A stretch of DNA of 64,000 nucleotides. It comes from a virus. Under the pieces are notes generated by a model. It was given only the letters and a program-made list of their open reading frames with translations, was not told the origin of the DNA and made no database searches. The position numbers and the translations under genes were made by a program. The stretch is taken from the IMG/VR virus record IMGVR_UViG_3300007775_000001, positions 1 through 64,000 of that record; one strand, 5' to 3'. Positions 9,667-17,704 of the stretch are shown here, piece by piece (within the stretch, counting starts at the first letter, position 1; every line of letters begins with the position of its first letter).

Positions 9667-10157
9667 GCCAACCTCCAGCTATTATCGAAAGCATACCCTT
9701 TAGCGAGAGCGGACTGTTCGGCATGAAGGGATGGTCGAGCATGGATAAGGGAATGTTGGCAACAGCTATTGTTGCGACAATTGCGGATGTGGAGACCACG
9801 AAGCGGACGGACAAGCGCGTGCCGGAGCGCAACCCGTTGCTAGGCAAGCATCCCAGCAACGGGTTGTTGAACGCGGGCGGTCTGGCGGCAATTGCGGGCG
9901 GTACAGCACTGGCGGCGGCATTGCCGGAGGAGGAACGAATCCGGGCATTGGCGGCATGGGCCGCTGCGGAGGCGATTCTGGCTTACAACAATGCTCATCC
10001 GAAGGGACGCGGGTATGCTCCAGCCATTGTGGGAGGCGTCCTGGCGTACATGCTAGCGGGCCGTCTCCCTAGCACTGAAGCAACGTCTGGTCTAAGTTTC
10101 GGTCTAGAGGTTACTCCAGATGGGAGCCCTGCTCTGGCCATGCAAAAGAAATTCTAG
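9654..10157 (+). CDS. Putative membrane protein next to fibre genes
   Basis: 167 residues from ATG 9654, overlapping the end of the fibre gene by 13 bases; ATG 9723 or 9741 are alternative starts. Two Ala/Gly-rich hydrophobic stretches (around LNAGGLAAIAGGTALAAAL and AIVGGVLAYMLAG) could span a membrane. Located between fibre and lysis genes, so it may be virion- or lysis-associated; no family recognised. Confidence 0.55.
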   Translation: MGVLSQPPAIIESIPFSESGLFGMKGWSSMDKGMLATAIVATIADVETTKRTDKRVPERNPLLGKHPSNGLLNAGGLAAIAGGTALAAALPEEERIRALAAWAAAEAILAYNNAHPKGRGYAPAIVGGVLAYMLAGRLPSTEATSGLSFGLEVTPDGSPALAMQKKF

Positions 10158-10204
10158 CTTTCACCCACTCCAAGAGCATGAGACGTACTTATCAGGAGGT
10201 TGTC

Positions 10205-10687
10205 ATGGTTGATTTGAACATGCGTTTGAGCGAGAACTTTTCTCTGCGGGAGATGCTGTACAGTGAGACGGCAGCCCGTCAGGGGATCGACAATGTGCCC
10301 AACGATGAGCAGCTTGAGAACCTGAAGTTTTTGGTGAACTCGTTGCTCCAGCCAATCCGTACAGTGATTGGCAAACCACTTATCGTGAAAAGTGGGCTCA
10401 GGGTTCTGGAACTCAATCGTGCTGTAGGCAGTAAAGACACGAGTCAGCATGTGCTTGGAGAGGCAGCCGATATTGAAATGATCGGTATGAGCAACTACGA
10501 GCTTGCTCAGTTCATCCAAGACAACATGCAGCACGATCAGGTCATCTTGGAATTCTACACACCCGGCAATCCACATAGCGGGTGGGTACATGTTTCAGTG
10601 AAGCGGGACGCGGTCAACAGGAGTCAAAGTCTCACAGCATCGTTGGTCAGTGGGTCTGTCCAGTATCAAAATGGACTGATTGCGTGA
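10205..10687 (+). CDS. Endolysin, M15-type L-alanyl/D-Ala-D-Ala peptidase
   Basis: 160 residues; a strong AGGAGG at 10194-10199 five bases before ATG 10205 decides the start over the upstream ATG 10178. It matches the Peptidase M15A (VanY/M15_3) family: S-x-H-x-x-G-x-A-x-D (SQHVLGEAADIE; H82, D89) and the final zinc ligand in GWVHV (H129), with SGLR at about 63. These enzymes cleave peptide cross-links of peptidoglycan. It has no signal peptide, so it should need a holin, and it opens a cassette holding holin candidates and spanins. Confidence 0.88.
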   Translation: MVDLNMRLSENFSLREMLYSETAARQGIDNVPNDEQLENLKFLVNSLLQPIRTVIGKPLIVKSGLRVLELNRAVGSKDTSQHVLGEAADIEMIGMSNYELAQFIQDNMQHDQVILEFYTPGNPHSGWVHVSVKRDAVNRSQSLTASLVSGSVQYQNGLIA

Positions 10688-10763
10688 CATTCCGATAAGG
10701 GTGTGATCTATGTCAGTCTGCGGTGTATCAGAGCGTTACGGCTCAAAAAGGAGTTATGGACAG

Positions 10764-11048
10764 ATGAGCTTCGGGAAACTCATTGCCGCGTCGGTCGGAA
10801 TTGCCATGCTGATCGGCATGCCCATCGGGTATGACCGATACAGGGAAGGTCGGCTGGAGGCACATGTTGCGTCTCACGATCTGGTTGACCAGAGAGAGCG
10901 TGAGAAGATCGAATCCCGTGTTGAAAAGCAGGTCGAAGAACTCAAGAGTGATATGAACAGGCAGTTCGACAAGCTTGATCGACACCTTGTCTACATCAGG
11001 GAAAGGATCGATGCCGCCAGCGAAGCAGAAAAAAAGCCTTCTCGTTAG
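10764..11048 (+). CDS. Single-span membrane protein with coiled coil
   Basis: 94 residues from ATG 10764 (AAGGAG at 10748-10753; an in-frame ATG at 10710 has no good site). One membrane segment (LIAASVGIAMLIGMPIGY, residues about 5-22) is followed by a charged helical region (REREKIESRVEKQVEELKSD). Within a lysis cassette this fits a holin-associated or anti-holin-like protein, but that is inference. Confidence 0.65.
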   Translation: MSFGKLIAASVGIAMLIGMPIGYDRYREGRLEAHVASHDLVDQREREKIESRVEKQVEELKSDMNRQFDKLDRHLVYIRERIDAASEAEKKPSR

Positions 11049-11424
11049 ACTCTATGAGAGGGATTGGTCATGGGTTGACTCGTTCATTGCGGGCGGATTG
11101 ATGCTCGCGGTTGGGTATTATTGGGGACGAGCAAATCTCTTCCACGTATCCTTCAAAGAGTCCGTAGGGTTCTTGACTTTCATGGTCAGGATGTTTGGTG
11201 CGATGGCTTTTTGGATGCTGGCCTGGACAGCCGCAAGGGCTCCTCGTCCATCCAAGGACTACATCCAGTGGGAGAAGCTTTCGGCTGCACAGATGGTGGT
11301 GCTCAAGCTGAGCGACAACTATATCGCGATCACGGCTGCGTTGTGTACCATCGGGTTCATGATCAGCATTGCTCCCGGTGTGTCTGACATCATCGCTTCA
11401 TGGATTGTCAGAGGAGCGAAATGA
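11011..11424 (+). CDS. Multi-span membrane protein, holin candidate
   Basis: 137 residues from ATG 11011 (GGGAAAGG upstream), overlapping the preceding gene by 38 bases. At least three hydrophobic segments (FIAGGLMLAVGYYWG; FGAMAFWMLAWTAA; ITAALCTIGFMISIAPG) and a charged N-terminus (AKQKKS). Size, topology and place between endolysin and spanins suggest a holin. Confidence 0.65.
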   Translation: MPPAKQKKSLLVRLYERDWSWVDSFIAGGLMLAVGYYWGRANLFHVSFKESVGFLTFMVRMFGAMAFWMLAWTAARAPRPSKDYIQWEKLSAAQMVVLKLSDNYIAITAALCTIGFMISIAPGVSDIIASWIVRGAK

Positions 11425-11864
11425 GCTTGCTACTGAACAAGTACGTCATCGGCGGTCTCGTTCTGCTTGCGATCTACGGTGGAACTGTAGCGAAATACAA
11501 GATCGAGATCAGTGGACTTCACGATCAGATCACGCAACTGGAGAACGAGAAGATTGAGCTTGGCAACAGGTTCAATGTCGAGAAGGCACGGACTACTGAT
11601 CTGGCTCAACAGCTTGCCGCCGAGCAGGTGGCGCGGGTCAAGGTCGAGAAAGACCGTGATCGTTTGGCTCAGACTGTCCAAGATCAGAATGCTCAGATTA
11701 CAGGGCTCAAAGCGAGAGCCCTACAGGCTGAAGCCATGGCGAATCAGAAGGCGGCGGAAGCTTTGCTCGCCGGTGAGCGCGAACGTCGAGCAATCGACAA
11801 TCTTGCACATGGCTACGAGGTGATGAACTCATGGTTCAGAGACAAGTTTGGCTTTGGGTCGTAG
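11421..11864 (+). CDS. Inner-membrane spanin (Rz-like)
   Basis: 147 residues from ATG 11421 with GAGGAG upstream; ATGA overlap with the previous gene. N-terminal signal-anchor (VIGGLVLLAIYGGTVA) followed by about 100 residues of Ala/Glu/Gln-rich coiled coil (QLAAEQVARVKVEKDRDRLA). The outer spanin gene begins inside its 3-prime end in another frame, the classical Rz/Rz1 nesting. Spanins fuse inner and outer membranes at the last lysis step and imply a Gram-negative host. Confidence 0.85.
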   Translation: MSLLLNKYVIGGLVLLAIYGGTVAKYKIEISGLHDQITQLENEKIELGNRFNVEKARTTDLAQQLAAEQVARVKVEKDRDRLAQTVQDQNAQITGLKARALQAEAMANQKAAEALLAGERERRAIDNLAHGYEVMNSWFRDKFGFGS

Positions 11865-12184
11865 GTCTACTGTTGCTTGCGGGTTGCTCGAACGCGAAGC
11901 CAGAGAAGTTTGACTGTCCGACTCCTCCCCCTCCTGTCACGATCACATTGACCAAGAAAGTGAAGGTCGAGGTTCCCGTACCGGTGTATAGGACTCCTCC
12001 TCCTGAACTGATGAACGAGTACAAGCCCGATGGGATTCCGGAGTTTGTACCTCCTAGTGATCCACGGGCAACGAGCGCATTGACCGGAGACGAGGGCGAG
12101 AAGCCGCTTCTCCGTATCGTTCAAGACCTCATCAACAGAGACAAAGCATGGAGAGCGTGGGCGACCAAGCATCCAGACCAGTAG
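11831..12184 (+). CDS. Outer-membrane lipoprotein spanin (Rz1-like)
   Basis: 117 residues. Signal peptide with lipobox LLLLAGC, Cys19 being the lipidated residue after signal peptidase II cleavage, then a Pro-rich stretch (CPTPPPPV; VPVPVYRTPPPE) as in Rz1 proteins. It starts 33 bases before the end of the inner spanin gene in a different frame. It should bridge the periplasm with the coiled-coil partner. Confidence 0.87.
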   Translation: MVQRQVWLWVVGLLLLAGCSNAKPEKFDCPTPPPPVTITLTKKVKVEVPVPVYRTPPPELMNEYKPDGIPEFVPPSDPRATSALTGDEGEKPLLRIVQDLINRDKAWRAWATKHPDQ

Positions 12185-12456
12185 ACAGGAGACCGCTTCG
12201 CAAGAGAGCCAAGTTTATTGGCCCGATGATCTGTGCGATCATGAGTGTGACGGTCTTCCTTGGTGCGACGGTATTTGTGGGCGTCTTGGTCTATGAGAAG
12301 GGCGTGACCAGTGATGTTGTCGCACTGTCGAAGGAGGTCTTTTCTTTTGCCGGATCGACGGTGTTCGGATTGTTGGGCCTTGGTGCAACCATCGGTGGTG
12401 CTGCTGGATTGCACGATGGACTTCGGGACATGGGTTCGGCCAAAGCTGCAATGTGA
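12148..12456 (+). CDS. Two-span membrane protein, second holin candidate
   Basis: 102 residues, overlapping the outer spanin end by 37 bases. Two hydrophobic segments (MICAIMSVTVFLGATVFVGV and STVFGLLGLGATIGGAAG) separated by a short loop, with a basic N-terminus (RRPLRKRAK). Typical size for a class II holin or pinholin. Its stop codon (12454-12456) lies inside the extended palindrome shared with the convergent helicase gene. Confidence 0.62.
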   Translation: MESVGDQASRPVDRRPLRKRAKFIGPMICAIMSVTVFLGATVFVGVLVYEKGVTSDVVALSKEVFSFAGSTVFGLLGLGATIGGAAGLHDGLRDMGSAKAAM

Positions 12457-12478
12457 GTTTCTACGTAGAAACTCACAT
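12451..12478. repeat. Dispersed palindrome copy 2, extended to 28 bp
   Basis: The 16-bp core GTTTCTACGTAGAAAC (12457-12472) is extended here to a perfect 28-bp palindrome. It contains the stop codons of both flanking convergent genes (TGA 12454-12456 on the + strand; TGA read from 12475 to 12473 on the - strand). In RNA either strand would give a hairpin, so it may act as a bidirectional terminator as well as whatever the other copies do. Confidence 0.95.
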
Positions 12479-13816
12479 GCGCTCAGCCCTGATCCTGAAG
12501 GCGGGTTCGGATCGGTAGGAGGTGGCCCGCTCGACGCTGTGGTTCTTGAGGTTGCTTTGCCCCACCACGATGAAGTCAAACACTTCAGCGTACTCCTTCC
12601 CCTCTGCTTTCCTCAAAACCCTTCCAATTCCTTGCTTGGTCTGGATTTCGGTTGCTTGGAAGCGGCCATTGATCAACACGTCTACTGATGGGATGTCGGT
12701 TCCTTCACCGAAGATTTCTGTGGCGATCAGGCATGGGAATTCACGATTGATGAATCTCTTCTTCTGGTCTTCGCGGTATGAGACAGGAAGCTCGCCATGC
12801 AGGTAGACGGCTTCTGGGATCATATGGTTCAGAATTTTGCCATGTTCGACTCGTCTAACTAGAATGAGAACTTGCTTTCCTTCAGCGATCTTGGCCTGGG
12901 CGACAGCGGCGATCTTCTTGTTGGTCGGCTCGTAGCGGATAATTTCATCGTAGGCTGTAGCGTATTTGTGCTTTGACCATCCTTTGAGACGATGATGGAA
13001 GAGTGTGATTTGTGGTCGTACGAGATACCCCCGTTCAATCAGTTGCGAGGTGGTGACGCGGTAGATCACTTCACTGATGACCCCGTGCAAGGTCATGTTC
13101 TCACCATCTTGACGGACAAATGTTCCGGTCATGCCGTAGCGATGGTAGGCGTTGTAGCATGCCCGGTTGAGATCGAGGTAGGTCTTTGCCGCTGAGTGGT
13201 GAAACTCGTCTGTGAACAGAAGTTGGAATCGCTCGAAATCTGCTGGATTGGGTTTGGCAAGAGCTTGGATGTTTGTGACGATGATTGGCTTGTCATCGGT
13301 GATGTTGTTTGAGACCTGTCCTGGGAAGAAGATATCGAAGCTCTCTGTGACCTGTGAGCGAAGGCCCACGTTTGGTGTGATGAAAAGCGTTGGAACGTCC
13401 TTGTATGCGATGACCAGAGCAGATGTGAATGTCTTACCTCCACCAGTTCCGATGATGTATACACCACGGTTTTGCACAGAACTGATTTTGGCAGCTTCGA
13501 CTTGATAGGGTCTGGGTCGCATCTCTTCTGGGATGCTGATTTTGATGCCAGCCTTGCCGGTGGGTGGTACGCGTTGATCAACGATATCGTACGCGATGTT
13601 CTCTTTGTTGAGATACCGTTTGACCATGTGGACAAGGCCAAGTGGGAACTCTCCATTCTTGTTCATTAGGTACTCACGAGCATCCCAGAAGGGTCGTGAT
13701 CGTCTGGCGAATACGGCTCCCTTGATTTCATAGCTCATGAGTCTTCGAAGAACATCGAAGGTCTCATTTTCGGCTCCAGCGATTTTCCCGAATGTGTTCT
13801 GGAGGTAGATTTTCAT
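12473..13816 (-). CDS. SF2 helicase, UvsW/DEAD-like
   Basis: 447 residues from ATG at 13816 on the - strand; AAGGAG seven bases upstream supports it over a TTG at 13822. Walker A GTGGGKT at about 123-129, motif II DEFHH at about 203 and motif VI QGIGRVLR near the C-terminus make it a superfamily 2 ATPase. Phage relatives such as UvsW unwind branched DNA and reset forks and R-loops. It is the only clear minus-strand gene, convergent with the lysis cassette and divergent from 13901, so it is expressed independently. Confidence 0.9.
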   Translation of the reverse strand: MKIYLQNTFGKIAGAENETFDVLRRLMSYEIKGAVFARRSRPFWDAREYLMNKNGEFPLGLVHMVKRYLNKENIAYDIVDQRVPPTGKAGIKISIPEEMRPRPYQVEAAKISSVQNRGVYIIGTGGGKTFTSALVIAYKDVPTLFITPNVGLRSQVTESFDIFFPGQVSNNITDDKPIIVTNIQALAKPNPADFERFQLLFTDEFHHSAAKTYLDLNRACYNAYHRYGMTGTFVRQDGENMTLHGVISEVIYRVTTSQLIERGYLVRPQITLFHHRLKGWSKHKYATAYDEIIRYEPTNKKIAAVAQAKIAEGKQVLILVRRVEHGKILNHMIPEAVYLHGELPVSYREDQKKRFINREFPCLIATEIFGEGTDIPSVDVLINGRFQATEIQTKQGIGRVLRKAEGKEYAEVFDFIVVGQSNLKNHSVERATSYRSEPAFRIRAERM

Positions 13817-13900
13817 GCTCAATCTCCTTGCAATCTTTGACGGTGTAGGGTAAGATTATCAACTATCTAGGGATAAGTCCATCGAATTCGCGGGGCCGGT

Positions 13901-14284
13901 ATGGTTGATCATGTCCTTCTTCACCACAAGGACACAGAGGTTGTTTTTGTGGTGTCCAATATCTTCTGTATCAAACAGGAGACAAGTGAGCGTGGTGTCC
14001 TGGTTGTGCCAATCAATGGTGATTCGATAGGTGCCGTTGAGGTTAGGGAGAGCTTCGCTGATGTGATGGCACTGATGAAGGTTGGCGATGGCTTCAAGGG
14101 CGGCATGGCTCATGTCAGGGACTTCAAGACTGATGCCATGGCGTTGTTAAACCCGTCCAACGTCTTCTATCTCTACGAGGAAGGTGATGGGTGTGTTGTT
14201 TGTCCAGTTGCCGGTGGATTCGAAGAGAATGGCATGAAAATCAAGTCGGTGTCCTACCTGTTGCAGTATCTTTTCAAAGACTGA
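13901..14284 (+). CDS. Hypothetical protein, divergent from the helicase
   Basis: 127 residues; first gene of the replication run on the + strand, about 84 bases from the start of the divergent helicase gene. Mixed alpha/beta composition without recognisable motifs (VLVVPINGDSIGAVEV; VCPVAGGFEENGMKI). No strong ribosome-binding site precedes ATG 13901. It probably shares a promoter region in 13817-13900, where I see no convincing consensus. Confidence 0.6.
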   Translation: MVDHVLLHHKDTEVVFVVSNIFCIKQETSERGVLVVPINGDSIGAVEVRESFADVMALMKVGDGFKGGMAHVRDFKTDAMALLNPSNVFYLYEEGDGCVVCPVAGGFEENGMKIKSVSYLLQYLFKD

Positions 14285-14288
14285 GTCG

Positions 14289-14813
14289 ATGTTCTTCCCA
14301 CACTTCACGGAGTACAATGTCGTGCGTGCGGAGCCTCAAGGGATTGACCTTGAGGCAGAGATCAGACGTGCGAAGAAGAGGAACACTGCGATTGCTGAGA
14401 AGGTTGTCTTCAGGTTCCTAATGGACAAGAAGAAGATCAGAGAGACGCAGGCGAACAAAGCGATCCAGAAAGAGAACGAGTTCGATGTTCGTCTCCGTTC
14501 TGTGAGCGAGTTCATGTCCCTGTGGAATAGGTGGAGAGCCTTCTATCTGGGTCTTGGATCGATACAACCGAAAACGAGTTCTCAGCTTACTGCGATTGAG
14601 AATGCAATCGATATTGCGAATGCAAACTCGTTCAAGTTGACGGTGTTCATCGCGGCTATTCATCGCGAATTCAAGAGACGGAACGTGAATCCGGGCTTTC
14701 ACGATCTGGTCAGGTTCGGTGAAGAACACTACCACAAGCACTTCAATGGTGTCATCGCTGACCTGGATGATGTGAGCTACCAAGAGGAGGCATTGGATGG
14801 CGGCTCCGTTTAA
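14289..14813 (+). CDS. Hypothetical protein upstream of the replicative helicase
   Basis: 174 residues, mostly helical and charged (AEIRRAKKRNTAIAEKVV; IREFKRRNVNPGF-type segment). It overlaps the DnaB-type helicase gene by 17 bases, a position where phages often keep a helicase loader or primosome partner; I see no motif that proves this. Confidence 0.7.
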   Translation: MFFPHFTEYNVVRAEPQGIDLEAEIRRAKKRNTAIAEKVVFRFLMDKKKIRETQANKAIQKENEFDVRLRSVSEFMSLWNRWRAFYLGLGSIQPKTSSQLTAIENAIDIANANSFKLTVFIAAIHREFKRRNVNPGFHDLVRFGEEHYHKHFNGVIADLDDVSYQEEALDGGSV

Positions 14814-16146
14814 CTTTGGACAAGCTTTCCAGGAGGAAATGCTTGCCTTGATGCTGGCCGATGCTGGATTTGCACATCGGGCAGGGCAATACGTTCCAGA
14901 AGACAGACTGTATAGTGAGGTTCACAAATGGCTCTTCACGTTCGTTAAAGAGCGTGTTGACACATCGAATGAAGTCCCGTCCTACTCTGAGATCGAGAAC
15001 GAGATCATCCGCAAGGTTGATCGTTCAAAGCGACGGATGTATAAGGCATTTCTGGACGAGGTGTACACCAAACCGATTCCGAATCCAGGGTACGTCAAGA
15101 CGATGCTGACGGATTATGCGCGTCGTGCGTTTTTCTTGAACGTCTTCAGCACGGGCCAAACGCTGTGGAACAGTCGGAAATTTGACGAGGCATACATATC
15201 TGTCCAGGACGGAATAAACGAGCTTTACGGGATTGACTTCTCAGATGAGGTGTCGGTTTCGCTGAGTGAGTTTGAAGATGTGCGTCAACAGTTTGTGACA
15301 GACAGCACAACAACAAAGCGACGGCTTCCAACAGGTATCCCCGGTATCGATTCGGTGTTGCAAGGTGGTCTTGCCAAGGGCGAGATGGGGATCATCCTGG
15401 CTGAAGCTAAGCGCGGAAAGTCAATTTCACTGATACACATGGGAGCGATCTGCCTCATGATGCGGATGGGTCGTGTTGTACACTTCCAGTTGGAGGGTGC
15501 AGCCGATCAAACTACGATGCGTTATCAGGCAAGGCTATCGCATGTCCCGTACAATCGAATCAGGCGTGATGATCTGACCGATCCAGAGAGGGAAGCATTG
15601 CTGAAGTTCCCTCAACGGATCGGTGACAACCTCGAAGTGATACCTCTGAACTCAAGGTGGGACTACACCGTTGCCGATCTGGATGCTAGAATTGTTCAGA
15701 TGCAGAGGCGTGGTCGTGCTCCTGATCTTGTCATCGTTGACTATGGTGATCTTCTGACCACGGACAAGCATCGAGAGGTAAGATTGAAACAGATGCAGGT
15801 TTTCCGTGAGTTGAAGCAGCTTGCCATGGTGCGCAAGGTGGCATTGTGGACGGCTTCTCAATCACAGAGGCCATCGAAGGAACAGAGCGGTGCTCCGACC
15901 GTGCTCAGGAGCAAGGATATCGCAGAAGCGTACGAGAAGGTCAGGATCACGGACTTCCTGATGACGTTGAATCAGACCGCTCGTGAAAGGCTGATGGGTG
16001 TGATGCGTGTTCACATCGACATCTATCGGGACAACGAGGCCGACAAAACCATCATGCCTGTGGTGGACTTCTCCAGGATGGTATTCCATTCCGCCAAGTA
16101 TGGATGCATCGATCCTTCGACGGTGCCAAGATTCGGTAAGCGATGA
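14797..16146 (+). CDS. Replicative DNA helicase, DnaB/gp41-like
   Basis: 449 residues. RecA-type ATPase core with a Walker A variant AEAKRGKS near residue 201, Walker B-like PDLVIVDYGD near 308, and downstream SQSQRPSKEQ and RITDFLMTLNQT segments as in DnaB sensor loops. The N-terminal 150 residues form the helical primase-interaction part. It overlaps the primase gene by 4 bases (ATGA), so helicase and primase are made together as the primosome. Confidence 0.88.
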   Translation: MAAPFNFGQAFQEEMLALMLADAGFAHRAGQYVPEDRLYSEVHKWLFTFVKERVDTSNEVPSYSEIENEIIRKVDRSKRRMYKAFLDEVYTKPIPNPGYVKTMLTDYARRAFFLNVFSTGQTLWNSRKFDEAYISVQDGINELYGIDFSDEVSVSLSEFEDVRQQFVTDSTTTKRRLPTGIPGIDSVLQGGLAKGEMGIILAEAKRGKSISLIHMGAICLMMRMGRVVHFQLEGAADQTTMRYQARLSHVPYNRIRRDDLTDPEREALLKFPQRIGDNLEVIPLNSRWDYTVADLDARIVQMQRRGRAPDLVIVDYGDLLTTDKHREVRLKQMQVFRELKQLAMVRKVALWTASQSQRPSKEQSGAPTVLRSKDIAEAYEKVRITDFLMTLNQTARERLMGVMRVHIDIYRDNEADKTIMPVVDFSRMVFHSAKYGCIDPSTVPRFGKR

Positions 16147-17183
16147 TGGATGTGTTCTTCGAAGACGATCCGCACGAGACATTTGTCTCGTCACAGGAAC
16201 GGTATCCAAACTTTTCGCTCGAAGAGTACCTGAAAGAACTGGCGGTTCCGTTCAAGGTACATGCTTCGGACGATCACGAGGAGCATGCAATATGCTGTCC
16301 TGAGTGCGTCAATCGTGGTGAAGAACGTCCTGATATCAAGTATAGGTTGTGGATCAACCACGAGAAGGGGTCGTTCACGTGCTACAACTGCGACTGGAGT
16401 GGGACGCTCGTATCCTTGGTGCGTTCACTGTCTCAGGTGACGGTTGAGAAAGCAATCAAGATTCTGAGTGGTAAAAGTCTTGACCCTATGGAACACATGA
16501 ATCTGAAGCTCGTGATGGAGGAGCAGGAAGATGTGAGCTTCGGTGAAGACGATGTTCTGAAGCCCGTAGACCTTCCTTACGGGTTCGATCCGATCACGGG
16601 GCCACATCCATACCTGGAGAAGCGTGGTATCCCATGGGAATACGCGAGAGATCATGAATGGGGTCACTGTTCTGTCGGGTTCTACGCGAATCGGATCATC
16701 GTGCCTACCTTCATGAACAGTGTGCTCGTGTACTGGCAGGCGCGTGCTACCTGGGAAGATAACAGCAAGGACTTCAGGAAGGTGCTGAATCCCACACAGG
16801 CAAGCTCGAAACCAATTCTGTACCAGTATGATGATGCCAAGGAATTCTCACACATCATTATTGTCGAGGGGTTTACAGATGCAGTGAAGGTCGGGCCGGA
16901 TGCGGTAGCCACAAATGGCAAGCGGTTGCATGGAAAGCAGGTCGGGTGGCTTTCGAAGACAAAGGCTCAGACTGTCACGCTGATGTGGGATGAAGATGCC
17001 TGGAAGACTCGTAAGCGCAAGAACGGAGGGATCGTGCAGTCTCCTATCATGAGTGCTGCTGATCTGTTGAAGGTGCGTTTCCATGTCCGTTTGGCACGGA
17101 TGCCAGACGCGAACGATGCTGGATCATACCCCTACAAAAGTCCTGCTCTCCGTAAGATCATCGAGGATGCCACTCCAGCTTGA
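16143..17183 (+). CDS. DNA primase, DnaG-type
   Basis: 346 residues. N-terminal zinc-binding domain with CCPEC near residue 50 and CYNC near 82, followed by a TOPRIM domain marked by IIIVEGFTDAVKVG near residue 238 and a DED-like acidic site (MWDEDAWK). Makes RNA primers for the lagging strand. It is shorter than bacterial DnaG (about 600), lacking the C-terminal helicase-binding domain, as is usual in phages. Its stop codon overlaps the -35 box of the next promoter. Confidence 0.88.
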   Translation: MMDVFFEDDPHETFVSSQERYPNFSLEEYLKELAVPFKVHASDDHEEHAICCPECVNRGEERPDIKYRLWINHEKGSFTCYNCDWSGTLVSLVRSLSQVTVEKAIKILSGKSLDPMEHMNLKLVMEEQEDVSFGEDDVLKPVDLPYGFDPITGPHPYLEKRGIPWEYARDHEWGHCSVGFYANRIIVPTFMNSVLVYWQARATWEDNSKDFRKVLNPTQASSKPILYQYDDAKEFSHIIIVEGFTDAVKVGPDAVATNGKRLHGKQVGWLSKTKAQTVTLMWDEDAWKTRKRKNGGIVQSPIMSAADLLKVRFHVRLARMPDANDAGSYPYKSPALRKIIEDATPA

Positions 17184-17208
17184 CAACTCAGAATGAGTGT
17201 AGTACAGT
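17180..17208 (+). promoter_or_regulatory. Promoter for the WGR gene
   Basis: TTGACA (17180-17185), 17-bp spacer, TACAGT (17203-17208), with TGTAG just before the -10. A member of the window-wide sigma-70-like promoter family. Confidence 0.8.
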
Positions 17209-17230
17209 CATACCGCAACTACTCATTCTG
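17189..17230. promoter_or_regulatory. Inverted repeat straddling the -10 and start region
   Basis: CAGAATGAGT (17189-17198) and ACTCATTCTG (17221-17230) are perfect 10-bp inverted copies 22 bases apart. One lies in the promoter spacer, the other in the early transcribed region just before CTGAACGGAGAGAG. Placement suggests an operator; only the right arm is in the RNA. Confidence 0.65.
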
Positions 17231-17243
17231 AACGGAGAGAGCT

Positions 17244-17621
17244 ATGCCAATCCAAGTTCCAGAGAAGCTTCCGTTCGAGGAAGGCTTCTACGAGTGCGTG
17301 TCTGACAAGCACCAAAAGTTCTGGGCAATCGTCCAGAACAATGACACGGGTAGATTCACTACCTCGTGGGGGAAGTTGGGTCGCCCCGCACAGGGAGAGA
17401 AGTCCGGTCTGCTTCAGAGAGAAGCGACAGCCAAGGTCAACGAGAAGATTCGCAAGGGGTACAAGTTCAAGATGGGTGTCGGAGCGATGGCAAAGCATTG
17501 TGTATACGCGGCTTCGAAGGTGGAGATGAGGGAAGCTATTGCCTCTCGCGGGCTCATCACTCCGGAGCTTCGGAAGAAGCATACCGGTATGGACATCCTT
17601 GCAGAGCTTGCCAACATTTGA
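17244..17621 (+). CDS. WGR-domain protein with C-terminal tag
   Basis: 125 residues. FWAIVQNNDTGRF, then SWGKLGRPAQGE near residue 41, then a basic helix ending KIRKGYKF match the WGR domain known from PARP enzymes and some bacterial regulators, where it binds nucleic acid. Here it stands alone, without a catalytic PARP domain. The protein ends in MDILAELANI, one of the cleanest copies of the shared C-terminal motif. It has its own promoter with a flanking inverted repeat, so it is probably an early, regulated product. Confidence 0.78.
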   Translation: MPIQVPEKLPFEEGFYECVSDKHQKFWAIVQNNDTGRFTTSWGKLGRPAQGEKSGLLQREATAKVNEKIRKGYKFKMGVGAMAKHCVYAASKVEMREAIASRGLITPELRKKHTGMDILAELANI

Positions 17622-17634
17622 GTTCTCTTTTTTG

Positions 17635-17663
17635 TTGACAACCCTGTAGTCATGTAGTACAGT
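17635..17663 (+). promoter_or_regulatory. Promoter
   Basis: TTGACA (17635-17640), 17 bp, TACAGT (17658-17663), with ATGTAG before the -10. A leader containing AACCTGAACGGAG (17684-17696) follows before ATG 17705. Confidence 0.85.
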
Positions 17664-17704
17664 GGTTTTGAAGGATCAGATTGAACCTGAACGGAGTGGC
17701 GACC

